Shown: piece after piece, positions 35,901 to 47,603 of the stretch | How positions within the stretch are numbered: position 1 is the first letter of the stretch | Layout: each line of letters opens with the position of its first letter | Origin: Polytrichum commune | Taxonomy: Eukaryota; Streptophyta; Polytrichopsida; Polytrichales; Polytrichaceae | Length of the DNA stretch: 64,000 nucleotides | Assembly: GCA_950295325.1 (NCBI GenBank) | Contig: OX485807.1 | Span: 46,036,440 to 46,100,439, forward strand | Reading direction: 5' to 3' | Notes under the pieces: generated by a model | Told to the model about the DNA's origin: nothing | What the model saw: only the letters and a program-made list of their open reading frames with translations | The model's database searches: none | Translations under genes and position numbers: made by a program

Positions 35901-36579
35901 AAGGCCCCGCTCCACCTCCTCTACACCGGGGGGGGGGGGGGGGTGGGGGGGGTTTATACCCGACCCAAACCCGCCACGCACGTGTCTCCCCAAACATTAT
36001 GGGTTTAGGGGCCACTTCCTATGCTGAGGCCCTCAAGAATGCGTACACGTCAAAACTTGAGAAAGAAAAAAACTTGGGAAAGAGAAAATATCACACATCA
36101 ATTGACATGTTAGAAATTGAAATGACACATGCTTAGAAATCGGAAATTGAGACGACATTTTAGAATAATCTTAGCCCTCAGCCCTCAGCCAATGCATTAC
36201 TCCCCAAAAAATACAGCCATGGTTTAGGGTTTAGGAGGTACCTTCTTTTTGGAATTTTTCGCTTCTTTGTTGGAGGTTCATGTGAGGTTGGTAGCAATTG
36301 GGTGTCTGATTGCTCATGGAAGCCATCTAAGCTGTTGCTACCACCACTTGAAGGAGCATCGACAGTGAATGGGGAGCCACTGATGTCCAATGCATTAGCC
36401 TCAAATGGAGCAGGTACATGCAGTGGGGTGGGAGAAAAAATGGTTGCAGACGCGGTTGAAGAGATCTGGACAACCTCTTGCATTGCGGCAGTTGATAATT
36501 CTCCCCCAGGGGTGATCATCAACACCCTCTGCTTGAAGGAGGGACGTTTTCCAGAACCAGATGCAGAAGCCATTGTCAT
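32983..36579 (-). pseudogene. hAT-family transposase gene, five exons, frameshifted
   Basis: Exon 1 (36579-36242) encodes a low-complexity N-terminus ending in a nuclear-localisation-like PPTKKRKIPKR. It splices at AAG|GTACCT to exon 2 (35496-35076), which has a BED-like zinc finger (FQENWAAKYP, then CIIC and a KKHRGW segment). Exon 3 (about 34987-33837) carries the DDE core, with WTEGSGWEMAESL, FSITCDEVT, FGADGASVLQGKRNGV and HCVAHRSNL. Exon 4 (33715-33313) and exon 5 (33192-32983) complete the C-terminal dimerisation domain, including LGSVEDERTFSNV. Frame is lost near 33910 and again near 33652, and the exon 3 acceptor is preceded by in-frame stops. It appears non-functional. No terminal repeats or 8-bp duplication were found, so it could be a decayed domesticated gene. 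Confidence 0.8.
35579..36019. mobile_element. Foldback MITE in intron 1 of the hAT gene
   Basis: The ends are GGAAGTGGCCCCTAAACCC and its complement. TA, extendable to ATA and TAT as part of the palindrome, flanks both sides. Arms of about 190 bp (35579 to about 35766, and about 35816 to 36019) pair through GGCGGGTTTGGGTCGGGTAT and TAGAGGAGGTGGAGCGGGGC. The right arm has an expanded G run at about 35928-35950 that the left arm lacks. The element lies wholly between donor 36241 and acceptor 35497. Confidence 0.8.
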
Positions 36580-36702
36580 GGTAGAGCAACTACCACCTAC
36601 ACTCACTGCAACTGCCGGAGCAGGGGATCGCAGATCCACAGGCGACCACACAAAACCAACTCCCAGGTAGTCAGGCGATGTGAAGTGGCGCTGCGAGGCG
36701 AA

Positions 36703-36835
36703 CACCAAGAGATCACACAAAACCAGATCGGGCAAAGGCGATGACGCCAATGCACACACAACAGGCGATCACACAAAACCAGATCGGGCAAAGGCGACGC
36801 CAATGCACACACAATGCACCAATGCACACACAACA
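36703..36835. repeat. Tandem duplication upstream of the hAT gene
   Basis: A unit of about 57 bp containing GATCACACAAAACCAGATCG and GCCAATGCACACACAA occurs twice, with an extra partial CAATGCACACACAA copy. It lies within the presumed 5' region of the transposase gene. Confidence 0.75.
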
Positions 36836-37429
36836 ATTGCACATACCACTTCGCAAAACAACAATGCACATACCTGTTGATTGCAGATTCCATAAATAAG
36901 ATGTCGCCACTCCCAGCTCTGTAACGCCCACTCCCTATAGCCACACCCATCCTCATCCTCATTAGTGAATGCAGTGAGAATTGTGCACAAACCCTACCTA
37001 AAAAATGCCCAGACTTCAATGTGGCTCCAAGCCTCCAACTCTGACGGCCTCAACAGAACAACTATGCACAGCATTGTCTATCAGATCTGGAGTCTGGACT
37101 CTGGAGAGAGTGGACAATGCACAAGTTCACCGCGAATGGAACCAGCGGATGAATGTGCCAGTCTGCGAAAGGGCTTCATCCATACGAACAGGCGGCCGCG
37201 AATGGCCAGGAGCGACGTGGAGAATCCGGCGACATAAGGTGGCGGAGTGGAGGGATGGGCTGCCGATGTGTAGGGTTGGCGAGGTGACCCAACGGCGACG
37301 TGACGGAATGGGCAGGAGGTGGGGGCAGCATGGAGGAGCTTTACTGCTTCTACTCATGGTAGATTTGGGCGATTTGGGGACACCTAGATTTGATTATTCT
37401 AATAGGGAATTTTGTGGCATCATTTAGAA

Positions 37430-39750
37430 TATAGCATTAAATGCGAATAATCGCCCAAATAAAATTCGCTGCCTCTCACCACTTGTGTACTCCTCAAATA
37501 GAATCAAACTTAATAAAGAACTCAAATTTGTTTAAAATTTAGTGTTGTGGCAAATATGGAAAATTCTATCAAAGAACTTGAGTCGATCCCCACTTTTGGT
37601 GACTTTTCATTTAACTTTTATGTATTATACATGTTAGTTTCAAATTCGACCTCCCAACTATCCACCCAACCATTTAGGGGTTGAATTTCAAGAGGTTTTC
37701 GGTCAATAATGGGGCAAATTGAAGGACTATTTTTGTGGTTTAAAATAAGGCAAGATCCAGTAATTCAGTGGGTCTTGTACTCTATGAAATGTGAAGAGAA
37801 TTGACTGTAGAGATTTCCTTACTTTTCTCAACCTTTATGTTTCAAGAGCATATAAAAAGTTATCATAGAGGCAGGTAATTGTAGTGAACAACATCGTAGA
37901 GTAATGTATGGTTCACCACTTCAAGTGCTAAAAGGTACTTTCATATAGGTTACAATAAGACATTGGCCAATGCGAAGATGACACGTTTCAAACTTATTCA
38001 AAATAAAAGTCAAATGTTGAAGTAGATCACACTCTACGGTAGTATGGAATGTGTGTTTTGGGATGAAGAAATATGATGAGTTGCACATGAAAGCAAAAAA
38101 AGTGGGTAAGAAACACAAAGGGTCCCATCTTCAGCATATTACCAATCCATTGCCAAGAAGAAAGGAAAAAAAGCCATGTTAGTTTGATGATATATTTTTC
38201 CAAAACTACCAGTGTTGTAGTTCTAGACAATGCCAAAAGTAAATAAAAATACACATTTAAATCACGGGGGATTACTCAAAATTCCACATTGTAGACTCTA
38301 AACTGAAAATACTTTCAAAAATGTACTTGAGGACACATGTGTCCATGTTTTGAATTGGTTTGCCACATATGAAAGGATTGCAATTGCTTAACGAAGAAAC
38401 CCTAGTTGCAGGCACAATAATTGCTAAGGAACAACCAAATTGCTTCAATGAGCAATCATTTCTTTAGGTGTCAAAGTTATCCAAGATGATTTGTTGGGCA
38501 ATTGGAGGGGATTTGTTGCATTCTTCAAATATAGCTATTTGCCACTTTGCATGGCCATAATCGAGCAAAGCTTGTCAAACTGCTTGGTGGACTTCTAGCA
38601 CATGCCATTGAATGTGGTTGAAGACCGAATATTTTAATTTACATCAATTTATTCACATAATGATTTTTCCCCAAGTAGAATCAATTCTTGCTAAAATTGC
38701 TTAAGATTACGCAATCCAAACTCACACTTAGTTTAAAGGTTGACCATTATGTAACAATAGCAGCCACCAACTAGGACTCAATGGATTTCCGATGCCACCA
38801 ACTCTGCACAACCAAGGCCACGCACGAGTTAGCATGTTTTCTTAGGTAAGCTTAAGTGCAAAGTGCATGGCATATTACGTCTCCCTACAAGATACCCTAG
38901 AGCCCAGTTTTAATAGGGTTTAGAGTTAGGAGTCACCCCGACTCACGGTCTTAGGGACATTCCTCGAAATCCCCACAAGCTACTGTTATCACTCACTAGC
39001 CTCGAGACTCTATTCATGAGTTTGGGACATGCCCTTTCCGGTGCAAGTTGCTAAGGAGCCCAAATGGTTCAACTAAGTTTAGTCACACTACAGTAATTAT
39101 CCCCATTAGTGAGGGAGGGCTAAGTGAGTGTGGGAAATCAATGAAGGTGATATTAAGTTTTTCCACTATATGAAATTAGTGCCACCAAAAGATCTAGGAA
39201 GCTTTGTTCATCATGGCACTATTCACTAAAAATATGATTCATAGCTCAACACTATTCATCTTGAAACTATTACTTTATGCATATAAATTTTGTTTATCAA
39301 TCTACAAACACCTTAGAGCACCCACTAATTTTCTTGAAATGTGTGGCAAATGAGCATGTATTCTTGAATTTAGTATCACTCAGTAAAAAGTTCAACCCTC
39401 ACTCATTTTGAGACTTGGCAAAATAGTGTGCGTTTTGGGAATTAGTACCACGTGCACTAATTGGGATAATCAATATAGTCCCAAGAGTGTTAGGAGTATG
39501 TACATGATACCTACTCATGGCCAAAATTGTGGTTCCAACTCCACACACATTTTTGGCCATTGGATTGGATTAAGAACTTCATGTCCACTTAGCAATTGTG
39601 AATCATAAAGACTATATTCCAATTTCAGAGTTGGAGTTGAGAAAGTAAATTGATAACATGTCAAGGTGGATAAATAAACTCATTCTTAAACCTTTCCTTT
39701 GTCCTATAGACACCCATGGGTGTTTTTTTTTCTCCAAAAAAATGCCATGT
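37430..39750. other. AT-rich intergenic sequence, nothing recognised
   Basis: No coding block, RNA gene or element terminus could be identified. The open frames are short and overlap on both strands. Confidence 0.4.
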
Positions 39751-39759
39751 CATGGCCTC

Positions 39760-40500
39760 TTCATGCTACCAATGCGACACCCTCTTCACAAACACATTCC
39801 TTTCGAGTTCCAACAACATATTTTCATAAAGTTTCATGTGACCTAACTTTGAATATAAGGCAAATGATCATGCAATGCGTGGTTGGAGGTTGAAGGAAGT
39901 CACCAATGCTTGAGGGCAAAAGCAATATTGTTTGCATGTGGTCTAAGGACGTTGTATGGATAAAGTTGGGCAACATCTCAAACCAAAACATGCCTCAAAT
40001 ATGGCACTCAAGCCTACACATAGATTGATCAACAAACTTAGACATGCTCTAGAATAGGCAATTGAAACCAAATGTAGGGACCCAAAGTTTCACATGTACA
40101 TATCAAATTTTCAAATGATTCTATGTATATGTGAACAAGAGCAAATGCTATCCCTACATCCAAAACTAGCAACAACCTTATTTTCACTACCTACCCCTAC
40201 ATGAAAACTTTGACGTTGCAACTGTTAAACCTTCTCAAATCTAATCAAATTTGTGAAATTCTTGTGTCTAATAAATGTAGATGAAGCTCCACCAAATGAA
40301 ATGTAGGTAGTGACCCCCTCCTCCATTCTCAAAATTGCGGGCTTTTGAATGTTTGTGGCCAACAAATGTTTGTCACAATTTTTTCTTGTCTTTTTTTTTT
40401 ATATCAAAGATGCTACAACATGGCCAAAAAAATTGGTAGCAAGTGAGATAAAAGGCCCTCATTGTCAATGGCCATCTAAATGTACAAAATAAAGTGCCTA

Positions 40501-40537
<37 letters not shown>

Positions 40538-40880
40538 ATGTATGTATGTATGTATGTATGTATATCATACAATTCCTTTTTCAATGAGCACATGTAAGTC
40601 AAGTTTGCCTTCTCTCCATGATAACAAATATTCTCTCAAAATTTCTTAGCATTAATTAAAATAATAACCTTGACAACGTGACTTGTCAAGCTGAGTCTCA
40701 AAATACTAGACTTAGAACATCAAATCTCCAGGGCTTAAAGGAGAATCCAACGATGACCATTGGTCGAACATTATAGTGTTACAATGTTTAGAGAGGTTAT
40801 ACAAGGAACTTACATGGGAATGAATTGTATAGTGCATTCTTATCAAGAATGCATACAATGCATTATCCAACAATGAAAGG
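39760..40880 (+). repeat. Dispersed or segmental duplication, copy 1
   Basis: Blocks here recur in the same order at 41790-44520. These are GTTCCAACAACAT, CACCAATGCTTGAGG, AGTTTCACATGTAC, ATCCAAAACTAGCAA, TTCTCAAATCTAATCAA and GCATTCTTATCAAGAATGCAT. It is probably a retroposed or segmentally duplicated unit. I could not assign a class. Confidence 0.6.
40500..40563. repeat. (TA)n/(TATG)n compound microsatellite
   Basis: A run of TA dinucleotides passes into TATG tetranucleotides. Confidence 0.95.
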
Positions 40881-42608
40881 CAATTCCATTCCGGAAATAA
40901 CATAGGATCTTGGTAAATTCTAGACATGGTAATAGTATGAGACAATAGAGAAAATTGGTGGGCCAATATTTAATTGGGTTGGTCACTACCACTAAGTAAA
41001 TGCTAACCCATAAGTGACTACCTAAATAGCAAAGGTCTCAATATCAAATTGAGCTACAAGAAATTGCCCAACCTTGCATGCCTCATAATATGCCATCAAT
41101 GATGGTCGAATGCATTGAAATACTTAAATATTATTAACCGAGCAACAACAAAATAGTGATCACCAGTTGGCACATGGGTCATGATCCCAATGTCTTGGTG
41201 GACAACCTAAACTAGGTCCTACCTACCCATGAACATTGGACCCGTCCAATTGGAGACATGCTATGTATTGGCTACTTAAGGTAGATGGGGCGGGGCTAGA
41301 GGCATGTAGCTCCCAACTGTTGGTTAATTTCGCCCATCAAAGTAAGAGTAGTTCAAGTTGAATCCACAAAGCAAAGAATCCCAAATGCATTATTTGGGTA
41401 CTTAACCTGACATATTCATTGTTATGGAAATCGTATAAAAAGAAAACCTATACAACATGAGCTCATTCTTCTAGAAAACTAAATTTTCGAATTGGTTGAA
41501 TACCTTAATGTTATTGTAGATTTGGAAAAAAATTTACAATCTAGGTGCGCTTGGATGGAACTACATACTTAGTAATTTGAGCATTTAAGTCACATGTGAG
41601 TGCAATTTTATTTTCTCCTTGACTTAAGATGATACACAAGATAAAGAGCAAACCTTTAAAGTATAAAAATGGTGGTTTTAAGACTTGGTGAGGCTTGCAT
41701 AGAGCATGTCTTTGGTTGTATGTGTAGCCCCTTGGTCCTTTAAGGATTAAATGCATGTAAGACTTTCTTCTTCTTCATCTTCTTCTTCTTTCCTCAACGC
41801 CTCGTCATGCGGCCAAGGTGGCACACTCTAAGTTCCAACAACTTCATTTCAAGTTTCAAGGGATTTGACTTTGCATAACTTATAAGGAGAACAATCCTCC
41901 AATGTGGGACTTGAGCTCATAGGAGGTCACTAAGGCTTGAGGACGCAACCAACATTGCTTGCATGTTGTCGTGTAAATAGCGATCGTGTGTAACTGCAAC
42001 TCGAGTACTAACCACCACTAACAAATACCACTAAAACATAGCAAAGGCACACATAAACAACACACCTCCACAGTGAGAAGGAAGAGAGTCGAACCCTTGC
42101 AAAAGCTCTAATCCTCTCTTTAAATGCACACAATGAGTCAAGTTATCTCTCACTCCACCACGGGAGAATCCAAGAGTGTAAGTATGAGGAGAAGAACTCA
42201 AGATTTATTGCAAAAACATGCAATCTTCACCTCACACAAGCTTTCTCCAACTTTTAAGATTCATCCATCCAAATCTAAATGCACGAAATCCCACGGATAA
42301 GGTGAGGCCGCCGACGCCACATACCGTAACAATGTGATCAATGCATGTTGTATAAACAATATAGTTGGAATAATTTGGGCAAGACCCCAAACCAAACACA
42401 CCCCAAACATCACTCACGGGCATTCACACCCACACGAAAGACACCTACAACATGATCAATGAACTTCACGCACTCTAAAATGAGCAATTGGACACCAAAT
42501 TTAGAGATTTAAGGTTTCACATGTACGTATCTGAGGTTTAAACAATTCTAACTATTTGCGAACAAGAACATATTCCATCCCAACATCCAACACTAGCAAA
42601 GGGCCTTA

Positions 42609-43999
42609 GGGCGGCTTTATACACGGCCTGGGGCCGGCCGGAGCACCAGCCCGATTAAGCCCTCAATCCGGCTCCACTTTACGAACTTTTTTGGGGCCCA
42701 ACCTTGTCACATGGAAAGTGGTGAGGCCCAATTCTAGGGCCTTATGGTCTTGAGGGTTAAGTTTCATAGAACTTACCGTGGTCAATACCCGGTGTTCTCG
42801 ACAATTAAGTTTCACGACACTTAATACTACGAGGGATGACATCTATAGGGTTGTGGTTAGCGAATCGAAATTGGGTTCCACTAGACTAAATTGGGGCCTT
42901 TGAATCTATTATGGCGTCAAAATGCTCCTACAAATTTATCTACCATGTTCAATGGATTGACCAATGGGTGTGGTTTAGAAGGCACACCATATTCTTGATT
43001 AACGGCTTAAATGTTTCATTTTTGTCTTAAGTGCATAATTAACATATTAATTGTTGTGTTATTACCCTGATGCTATCATATTTACACTAATTGTTATCTT
43101 ACTAGACTAATCCATAGCCTAAGCCATACCATATGCTTGATTAAATGCTTAAATGTTTCATTTCTATCTTAAGTGTGTGATTAGCACCCTAATTGTTGTG
43201 TAATTAGCCTAATGCTACCATCTGTGTGCTAATTATTGTGTTAATGGACTAACCTATTGAATAATGCACGCCAAATTCTTGATTGACAACTTAAAATGTA
43301 TCAATTTTATCTTAAGTGAATGATTAGCGTCTTAATTGTTGTGTTATTACCCTATTGCTAACATACTTATACTAATTGTTGCCTTATTAGACTAACCCAT
43401 AACCTAAGTCATACCATGTGCTTGATTAAATGCTACAATGTTTCATTTTTATCTTAAGTGTGTGATTAGCACCCTAATTGTTGTATTATTAGCCTAATGC
43501 TATCATATTTTAGCTAATTGATGCATTATTAGACTACCCAATAGCCTAAGCCATACCACATGCTTGATCAAATGCTTGAATGTTTCACTTTTTATCTTAA
43601 GTGTGTGATTAACGCCCTAATTGTGGCCTTATTAGTCTAATGCAATCATATTTATGCTAATTGTTGTGTTATTAGAAGAGTGGAGTGAAGAGGAGAGGAA
43701 AATAATTTACCCCGGTAGTGATTGACGGACAAGATGAGCTTAATCTAACGGAGGAGCCCAATCGGGCCCTAGATGGGAGTTCAGGATGAGGAAAAGCTCG
43801 TCCCGAACTCTCATCTAGGGCCCGATGGTTTGGCGCCAAAATTGTGCCACCTAAGACGCCACATGGGATGAGTGAGTGTTTGGACCAGCCCCAAGTATAA
43901 AGCCCTTGGGCCCGATTTGATGAAATCGAGCAATCCTATTGGCCCAAATTTTGAGAGTTCCGGCCGGCCCTCAATCCGGCCCCAAGTATAAAGTGGCCC
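42609..43999. mobile_element. PIF/Harbinger-type MITE, family B copy 2, carrying a tandem array
   Basis: The left end is GGGCGGCTTTATAC and the complemented right end is GGGCCACTTTATAC. Both sides are flanked by TTA (42606-42608 and 44000-44002). GGCCGGCC-rich subterminal sequence occurs at both ends. At 1391 bp it is large for a MITE because of an internal five-unit tandem repeat. No transposase. Confidence 0.75.
42985..43680 (+). repeat. Five tandem 142-bp repeats inside the MITE
   Basis: Unit starts, keyed on a (A/T)TTCTTGATT or TGCTTGATT block, fall near 42986, 43127, 43269, 43414 and 43554. Units 1 and 3 share TTCTTGATT and GTTATTACCCT. Units 2, 4 and 5 share GCTTGAT-AAATGCT and GTGTGATTA. 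The array therefore looks like alternating A and B subtypes. Confidence 0.8.
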
Positions 44000-44601
44000 T
44001 TAGTTTCTCTACATGCACATACTACACGAGAACAACTACTTTACGATTCCTAGATCTTCTCGAATGTGATCAAGTTTGTCAAATTCATGTTCCCATGCAC
44101 GTGTAAAGAATATACTAGTTGCAACATGGCCGATGAAAGAAAATACGGTAGAAAGAGGGATGAAAGTCCCTCGAGGTGTTGAATGACGGTGGTCTCAAAC
44201 GTCATTCACCCCTCAATGAACATAACAATAATCAACCTCGTCTACCTACTCTCTATGGTAGACTCACATGCTCTCAATTTGGAGCATCAATCAATGAACA
44301 ACCTTGACAACATAACGCTCCATGTTGAACCTCAAAATGTAATGCTCACCTAGAAAGTCTCCAAGGTTCAAAAGAGTACGATTCAACAATGACCAATGAT
44401 CGTACAACACTACAACTTTTTGAAAAGACTATATTGGGTTTAGCAACTTGGTATGAATAGTGAGTGCATTCTTATCGAGAATGCATATGAAATGCACTTT
44501 TAATTCCTTATGTCCTATGCGACGAGGATCTCACTACTGGCATTTCTATTATATTATGCTACATAACAAAACTTTGTGTTTAAGATTTTGGACTACGAGT
44601 A

Positions 44602-46412
44602 CAGTCCCACCTCTTTAATACGACACTCGATAATATGACAACCTTGATGTAATAACACGATTGTACCATACTTTCTAGTTGGAATCTACCTCTATAATAT
44701 GATTGTGACATTGTTGATATGACACTCTTGGACCCCCAAAAATGTCGTATTATAGAGGTAATCAATGCATATATGGTGGGTCCCCCACATGTATAAGTAC
44801 ATAGTTAATATGAACTTTATGTAACTTTCACACATGAAATGTGGATAAAAGAAAATTTGAATGTAAAATGATGTTAAAACATGGGAACTAAGGGAAGTAG
44901 GTTCTCTATTTCAAAACCTAATGAAAGGGACTCATTAGCTTTGGTACGTTTCGCAACAATTTTTCACTTAAACCTTAAACCAAGGTGCACACTTTGTTTT
45001 TGAGCATTTGGAACTTAATATTTATCATATTTCTTGAATATATATGGTTGGAACGCTATTGGAATTGTGCTTATTTTGGTGGTAATTTTACTCAATTGTG
45101 AGTTGTGTTGGCAGAGTTATGACCGTTTGAAGGCTAGTTGGGTTTTAGAAGTTGATTTCAAGACAATGACGTTCTTTAACACATTATGAGGTTAGTTTTG
45201 ATCCGATCATTCTGATTTGCATATTGTTGGAAAGCTATTGAAATTACACTATTTTTGGTGGTAGTTTTGCTCAATTATGAATTGCATTGTTAGAGTTATG
45301 ACCGTTTGAGGGCTTGTTGAGTTTTAGAAGTTGATTGACCTCCACCTATTGTAAGTTTGGCATACGTCAACATCATGCTCAAGTGTTAGCTACATTTTTT
45401 TTATGGACAACCCATTAGATTTTGCTCTTGCATACATATTGAAATTGCAAGCCATATTGGAGAAGCTCAATATGATAGATGTTGCTAATTTGATGTGGCA
45501 ACATCAATGGATTGTTGATTCCTTCTTTAAGTCCGTGTAGATTTCATGAGAGAAATTTGCACATTTGTAAAGACATTTGAATTAGTACTTATTTTATATA
45601 TGTGGCCAAATATCTAATGTGTGTTTTCATGAAGTCACCGGGGGATGACTCCTTAGGGAGGGTTGTATATGACGCTAGACTGAGGGGTATTAATGCAGGG
45701 GGTATTTTGATGGCATGGACTAATTAAATGGACTATTCAATTACCTACCTATCTATGTCATGGTGATGAAGGGTCCATATAATTACTTACAAATCATTTA
45801 GGGGGAAGTTTTTTTAGCCCCTTAATATATTACAACGAATTGAAGTAAAGTAGAAAAATGAAATATAGAGATTAAAGACAAAGATATTTCTAACAATTTG
45901 AGTACCAAAACTAAGGCTAAGCTATCAAGGAATGGCATCAAGAAACATTGAGTTCCAAATGGTAGTGCTTTTGTAATGGTGCCCATAAATTCTAACTTCA
46001 ACAACTCAAGTTTGAAAAACAATGCCATTACACACTCAATGGCACAACCAACACACAAGTTCTCCATTATCAACATGAAGATAAGTTGTACCACATTGTA
46101 TATTACATCTAAAAAACTAGATTGGATATGTTATATAGACACTTATATTAGTTATAACCCAATATGGCATATTTTATCCATCATATATCACCTCTAAAAA
46201 CATATTCAAATTTATATGTATAAATAATGAACTACACCATATTGTTGGTCGCGCCATTCCAACTCATTTTATGAAGCCATCCTCCCTAGGCACGAAGTCT
46301 ATCATTATTATGACAAAGAAGTCTAGTTTGTCATATTATTGAATTCGTGACACCTTGATAATACAACAATTTTCTCGTTCCCCAAACGTGTCATATCAAA
46401 GAGGTAGGACTA
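44602..46412. mobile_element. Candidate non-autonomous Tigger/pogo-like element
   Basis: The left end is CAGTCCCACCTCTTTAATAC and the complemented right end is TAGTCCTACCTCTTTGATAT. TA flanks both sides (44600-44601 and 46413-46414). An inner inverted copy of the terminus, GTCGTATTATAGAGGTAATC, occurs at about 44745, so a shorter element 44602-44764 is an alternative reading. The interior has no recognisable transposase. Confidence 0.5.
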
Positions 46413-46533
46413 TAGTCACCTTTAACCTGCAATTATGTTAAAACTTTAGATTTTTAGCTACAATCACTGAAATTGAGGTCACATTTTATGGGTAGATTTG
46501 AAGGAACATGGGCGTGGGAAGATAGAGATTAAG

Positions 46534-47123
46534 GGCCACTTCACACATGAGCCAAGAGCCGTGACCTTGTAATGGTGAGGACCCTTGACTCTCATCCAAA
46601 GGCCATACCATGGGTGTTGGGAAATCCACTTTATGTAGTCTTGGGCCCTCAAGCATAGTGTGAAGTGAGAATGAACCATGTTGCGGGACCATTGCATATT
46701 TTGTTGGCGGAAAAGAGGGGGAGATTTGGTTTAATATAATATGTCTCAAACTTTATCAATTTAAGAGAATTACTTGGTGGTGTTTGTCTATCTTGGAATC
46801 TGTCCTAGAATATGTTCTAGAATCTACCATGTAGTCTGTCTTGAAATCTCTTATGCTGGAAAAAAACATAAAAAAGTCATGGTCTCCCGGAGGCCCACCT
46901 CTTGGAAGTGGGTCTGACACAAATTCTAGTAGACCATGCATTCTTATCCACAACCTGCCATGTAGGGCTCCATGTAGACTTTTCATTCATGAACTTTTCT
47001 TTGGACCTTTAGGCCTTCACCTCCTAGTGTGAAGTGAACTTGGATGGTCTCCGCCTTTTCGACCTATGAGAGCTCTTACATTGCCATGGTCAAGGGCCTT
47101 CAGCCTTGTGTGTGAAGTGGCCC
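46534..47123. mobile_element. PIF/Harbinger-type MITE, family B copy 3
   Basis: Both ends read GGGCCACTTCACAC or its complement, flanked by TAA on each side (46531-46533 and 47124-47126). The 590-bp interior is non-coding. It lies 71 bp from the family A element at 47194. Confidence 0.8.
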
Positions 47124-47193
47124 TAAGATAAGAAAAAGAAGAAAAAGGGTGAGTGGTCACATAAAGGTAGGCCCTCCCCAATATGTTAACTTA

Positions 47194-47600
47194 TGCCCCC
47201 TCCCCACCTGACTTTAGCGAAGCCTAAAAGTTGGTTCTAAAAACACGGCCTCCACACCATCGACATTATCTAGTGTTGAGCCTAGTTGGCAAATGATGTG
47301 GCATGGCTAAGAAGTGGAGGGTTTAAGCCCCAAGCACCGACCCTCCCATCGGTACCTAGACATGAGGCAAGAATATAAAACTTTTAAAAGTGTCACCTCC
47401 CGCCCTTGTGATTGGTTACTTTTTAGTCTTAGCTATGAGGGCACGAAGAGCTTCATTAACAAAAACTGATGGTAAGATCGATGAGCAGTAAAGGATTTGG
47501 GGATGGGACAAAAACTATCCAACATTCCCAACTAAGGGAGCTTTACCTGGGCTTTAGGAAAGACTTTGGTTATTTGGTAAAGTCAGGTGGGGAGGGGGCA
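47194..47600. mobile_element. PIF/Harbinger-type MITE, family A copy 2
   Basis: The ends are TGCCCCCTCCCCACCT and its complement, flanked by TTA (47191-47193 and 47601-47603). It is 407 bp long and colinear with 5357-5876, apart from about 110 bp missing near the right end. Confidence 0.85.
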
Positions 47601-47603
47601 TTA

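Larger units (their letters stand above)
41790..44520 (+). repeat. Dispersed or segmental duplication, copy 2, interrupted
   Basis: This copy contains the same ordered blocks as 39760-40880. It is split by the MITE at 42609-43999 and by an extra segment at about 42000-42350 that copy 1 lacks. The block order continues on either side of the MITE, which confirms the MITE as an insertion. Confidence 0.6.

Noticed and set aside
36603-37019. Repetitive minus-strand frames with CVHW-LCPIWFCVI repeats
   Set aside because: They translate a local tandem DNA duplication in several overlapping frames, with no start context or homology.
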